In this document: in pieces, positions 61,485 to 64,000 of the stretch
Position numbering within the stretch: the stretch's first letter is position 1
Layout of the letters: each line of letters opens with the position of its first letter
DNA from: Muricoccus nepalensis
GTDB lineage: Bacteria; Pseudomonadota; Alphaproteobacteria; Acetobacterales; Acetobacteraceae
DNA: 64,000 bases
NCBI RefSeq assembly: GCF_006438825.1
Contig: NZ_RCZP01000027.1
Location: 14,500-78,499 of the forward strand
Direction of reading: 5' to 3'
Program-made: the position numbers and the translations under genes
The notes under the pieces: generated by a model
Seen by the model: only the letters and a program-made list of their open reading frames with translations
Told to the model about the DNA's origin: nothing
Database searches by the model: none

Positions 61485-62039
61485 ATGCCGAGCCCCGAGG
61501 CCAGGATCGGCGCCATCCTCCGCGCCGATCCCCGGCGCTGGCACCTCTTGGACGTGGCGCGCGCCCTGGGACCGCCGGACGGCTGGATCGGGGCGGGCTT
61601 CGTCCGCAACGCCGTCTGGGACCACCGGCACCACCGCGCCCCCTTGCCGCCCACCGGCGACGTGGACGTCGTCTGGCACGACCCCTTCCGCGCCGATCCC
61701 GCCGAGGACCGGCGGCACGAGGCGGCCTTGCGCGCCGCCGAGCCCTCGGTCCGATGGTCCGTGAAGAACCAGGCGCGGATGCACGCCCGCAACGGCGACG
61801 CGCCCTACGCCTCGGTGCCGGACGCCATGCGCCACTGGCCCGAGACCGCGACCGCCGTCGCCGCCCGCCGGAGCGGCCCGGACGGCTGCGACATCGCCGC
61901 CCCCTTCGGCGTCGACGACCTGCTGAACCTCGTCCTGCGGCCAACCCCGGCCTTCCTCGGGGCGAAGCGGGCCGTCTACGAGGAGAGGCAGCGATCCAAG
62001 CAGTGGACCGCGCTGTGGCCGCTGCTGCGCGAGGCCTGA
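61485..62039 (+). CDS. Nucleotidyltransferase family protein (DUF925-type)
   Basis: 184 residues. The pattern DGWIGAGFVRNAVWDHRHH, then TGDVDVVWHDPFR with the Asp pair, and VRWSVKNQARMHARNGDAPY is that of the COG3575/DUF925 nucleotidyltransferase-like family, whose substrate is unknown. Conserved acidic metal-binding residues are present. It lies eight bases after the GH15 stop, so it is likely co-transcribed. Strong hairpins follow. Confidence 0.85.
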   Translation: MPSPEARIGAILRADPRRWHLLDVARALGPPDGWIGAGFVRNAVWDHRHHRAPLPPTGDVDVVWHDPFRADPAEDRRHEAALRAAEPSVRWSVKNQARMHARNGDAPYASVPDAMRHWPETATAVAARRSGPDGCDIAAPFGVDDLLNLVLRPTPAFLGAKRAVYEERQRSKQWTALWPLLREA

Positions 62040-62043
62040 GCAC

Positions 62044-62080
62044 CGGTGACTCCGGGAGGCGCTGCCTCCCGGAGTCACCG
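62044..62080. terminator. Perfect 17-bp hairpin after the GH15 operon
   Basis: 17-bp perfect arms beginning cggtgactccgggaggc around a gct loop, five bases after the last stop. No U-tract. It is the first and strongest of five hairpins between two convergent genes and probably marks the transcript end. Confidence 0.6.
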
Positions 62081-62082
62081 CC

Positions 62083-62286
62083 GGGGTGGCAACGGCCACC
62101 CCGAACCCCGCGATGAGTCTTGAGGCACGCCTGAGGTCCATGACCTCAGGCGACTGGCAAGTCAGCCCGCGTGGCCTGAAAAACATCCAAGCGCGCTGCC
62201 ACCGGCCGATGCAGCACCGACCGATCGCGGGGTCCGGGGAGCCCGCCGGCTCCCCGGCGGAGGGTCTGGGAGGCAGAGCCTCCCAG
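62083..62286. repeat. Array of four further perfect hairpins (REP-like)
   Basis: Hairpins at 62083-62102 (8-bp arms ggggtggc), 62128-62152 (11-bp arms cgcctgaggtc), 62234-62257 (10-bp arms ccggggagcc) and 62266-62286 (arms ctgggaggc, loop aga). The last shares the GGGAGGC-N3-GCCTCCC core with the hairpin at 62044. No gene fits between 62040 and 62303. Confidence 0.7.
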
Positions 62287-62303
62287 GAGCCACACGCGCC
62301 GCT

Positions 62304-63998
62304 TCAACCGGACGGCAGCCCCCGCGCCGTCGCCGCCGCCTGCCCCAGGTCCTCCACGAAGCGGTCGTACTCCCGCGCCTTGCTCGCGGGGTCCGGCAGC
62401 CGCAGCAGGTAGGAGGGGTGGACGGTCGGGTAGAAGGGCCGCCCCTCGGGGTCGCGCAGCAGCGACCCCCGCAGCTTCGTCACGGGCATGGCGCGGCCGG
62501 AGACGGCGCGCAGCGCGGTGGCGCCGAGCGTGACGATCAGCCGCGGCTGCACGAAGCCGATCTCGCGCAGCAGGAAGGGCCGGTAGAAGGTGATGTCGCC
62601 GGCGTCGGGCGACTGGTGCAGGCGGCGCTTGCCGGTGGGCGTGAACTTGAAGTGCTTCACGGCATTGGTGACGTAGGCCTCGTCGCGCGCGACGCCCGCC
62701 TCCTCCAGCGCCTTGTTCCAGAGGCGCCCGGCCGGGCCGACGAAGGGCTGGCCCTTCAGGTCCTCCTCGTCGCCGGGCTGCTCGCCGATGAACATCAGCA
62801 GCGGGTGCTGCGGGCCCTCGCCCATCACGGGCTGGGTGGCGTTGGCCACCCAGGGCGGCAGGTCGTTCCGCGCCAACAGGTCGCGGCGGAGCGCGGCCTG
62901 GGCCTCGGGGAAGGGGAGCGTTTCGGAGAGCAGATCGGCGGGCATGACGCTCTCAACGCCGGCGGCGGCGGCGGGCTGCGCGTCCCGGGCGAGGGCGGGC
63001 ACGTGCACCGCGCGCTGGCGGCGCCCGGCCGGGGCCGTCGCGCCGCGCGCCACCATCTCCGCCACGCGCTTCGGCGCCTCGGCCATCAGGCGGGGGATGT
63101 CCTGCGCCTCCGGCAGGTTGCGCCAGTACTTCTTCGGCATCTCCGCCCGCATGGCATCGGGCTTGAGGCGGGCGGGGTTGAAGATGGAGGCGAAGTAGGC
63201 GCGCCAGAGCCCCTCCGCCGCGTCCTCCGAGGGGGCGTCCGCGCGGCGGGCGCCGGGGCCGAAGGCGACCTCCGTCCCGTCCCAGTGGGCGGAGATCTCC
63301 GGCGTCAGGATGGACCAGCGCAGCATGGCGAAGCGGCGCGCGAAGAAGCCGGCCTCGGCGCGCAGGATGTGGTGCTCGGGCTCGAACCAGGCGACGAAGC
63401 GGCTGTCCGGCGCGGGGGAGGGGACGGGCGGCGCCCCCGGGGCGGCCTCGAGCGCCGCCGTCCCGGCCCCGGGGCCCTCCTCCAGCCGGCCGAGGTCCCG
63501 CAGCGCGAGGGCCACCGCGCGGGCGTTGCGCGGGGGCGCCGGATCCGCGGGAACCGCGACGGGCGGCGGGGGCGGCAGGGGCGCGGCCGGCGCCCCGTCC
63601 TCCACCCGCACCTCCCGGAAGCGGACGAAGGCGTGCATCTTGTGCGCGTCGCGCCGCACCGCGCGCGCCATGGCGTTGGCGCGGGCCACCATCGGGTCGG
63701 CGGCGTCCTCCAGCAGCCCGCGCTCGCGCTGCAGGCGGTGCAGCAGCCCGTGCAGCAGGGCGAAGCGCGCGGGGTCGCGGTGGCGGGCCACCAGCCGCGC
63801 CAGCTCCGGGAAGTCGCGGGGCACGCGGGGCGGCGGGGCGTCCGGCGGCGGCGCGGGCGGGGCGGCGCCGCCGAAGAGGGGGACGGGGTCGCCCTCCACC
63901 AGCCACTCCACCGCCTCGGGCGCGACGCCGGCCATGACGAGCGCGCGCGAGGCCTCGCGCCATCCCTCGAAGTCGTCAGGGGCGGCGAGCGGCACGCT
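62304..63998 (-). CDS. DUF4130-UdgX uracil-DNA glycosylase fusion, 5' end beyond window
   Basis: At least 563 residues, complete at the C-terminus. A GTG at 63995 exists, but the frame stays open to the edge and the true start is probably a few codons outside. The N-terminal half is a DUF4130 domain (AHKMHAFVRFREV, then WFEPEHHILRAEAGFFARRF, ISAHWDG) split by an Ala/Pro-rich insert (about 134-198). The C-terminal UDG domain (about 365-560) has GEQPGD (404-409) and the UdgX hallmark KRRLHQ (456-461). In UdgX the His of this motif (here 460) bonds covalently to uracil-containing DNA. HPSYLLRLPD marks the second motif. A repair role is expected. Confidence 0.9.
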   Translation of the reverse strand, partial: SVPLAAPDDFEGWREASRALVMAGVAPEAVEWLVEGDPVPLFGGAAPPAPPPDAPPPRVPRDFPELARLVARHRDPARFALLHGLLHRLQRERGLLEDAADPMVARANAMARAVRRDAHKMHAFVRFREVRVEDGAPAAPLPPPPPVAVPADPAPPRNARAVALALRDLGRLEEGPGAGTAALEAAPGAPPVPSPAPDSRFVAWFEPEHHILRAEAGFFARRFAMLRWSILTPEISAHWDGTEVAFGPGARRADAPSEDAAEGLWRAYFASIFNPARLKPDAMRAEMPKKYWRNLPEAQDIPRLMAEAPKRVAEMVARGATAPAGRRQRAVHVPALARDAQPAAAAGVESVMPADLLSETLPFPEAQAALRRDLLARNDLPPWVANATQPVMGEGPQHPLLMFIGEQPGDEEDLKGQPFVGPAGRLWNKALEEAGVARDEAYVTNAVKHFKFTPTGKRRLHQSPDAGDITFYRPFLLREIGFVQPRLIVTLGATALRAVSGRAMPVTKLRGSLLRDPEGRPFYPTVHPSYLLRLPDPASKAREYDRFVEDLGQAAATARGLPSG

Positions 63999-64000
63999 AA

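Noticed and set aside
1-64000. tRNA and rRNA genes
   Set aside because: No stretch showed the conserved T-loop/anticodon pattern of a tRNA or rRNA core sequences on reading; a covariance-model search would be decisive.

Overview
The window is uniformly very GC-rich and reads like the chromosome of an alphaproteobacterium, most probably an Acetobacteraceae (Roseomonas-like) aerobe. Supporting signs are 5-aminolevulinate synthase (Shemin pathway), a PhaR-controlled polyhydroxybutyrate gene set, a tripartite tricarboxylate transporter, a DUF3576 lipoprotein, an alphaproteobacterial-type porin and a sorbosone-dehydrogenase-like lipoprotein. The genus is inference; there is no rRNA gene here to test it.

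Bases 1-13,000 are an accessory, eroded region. An IS3-type element cuts off the front of a secreted 5'-nucleotidase-like gene. An aldo/keto reductase and its divergent LysR regulator lie between two 26-bp inverted repeats. A PhoD-type phosphatase follows, then 1.6 kb of poorly coding DNA with an IS630 relic. Next come an arsR-arsC-acr3 arsenic operon with a broken DUF6428 gene beside it, a decayed IS3 transposase, an XRE regulator with putative operator repeats, and an orphan gene fused out of frame to a headless DegT aminotransferase.

Bases 13,400-21,450 form a surface-polysaccharide cluster: two GT4 glycosyltransferases, UDP-GlcNAc 2-epimerase, a membrane-bound FlaA1/CapD-type dehydratase and a nucleotide-sugar dehydrogenase. 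Together they predict UDP-ManNAcA plus a 4-keto sugar whose aminotransferase has been lost. A FIST-domain sensor overlapping a GGDEF-EAL protein follows at once.

Bases 24,600-40,000 are mostly housekeeping: holA, lptE and leuS; a PRC-barrel protein, DUF3576 lipoprotein and porin; a ThiE-like/YggS head-to-head pair; a methyltransferase, transporter, holin-like membrane protein and YciI-like protein; phbB; a frameshifted acyltransferase; and hemA. Bases 39,869-43,951 hold phaA, a PHA-synthase-like gene overlapping a Pro/Trp-rich PhaE-like gene, and divergent phaR. lutB-lutC-smr follows.

Bases 46,900-64,000 hold an operon for two secreted proteins (one with five Cys-pair repeats, one with EF-hands), tctCBA, a DUF2231 plus sorbosone-dehydrogenase-like pair, an alpha/beta hydrolase, hldE, purH, an SDR-GH15-nucleotidyltransferase operon, an intergenic array of five perfect hairpins, and a DUF4130-UdgX fusion that runs off the window edge.

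The least explained items are the five-repeat/EF-hand pair, the overlapping PhaE-like/PhaC-like genes, the FIST/c-di-GMP pair and the XRE/orphan locus. No tRNA, rRNA or CRISPR array was seen.
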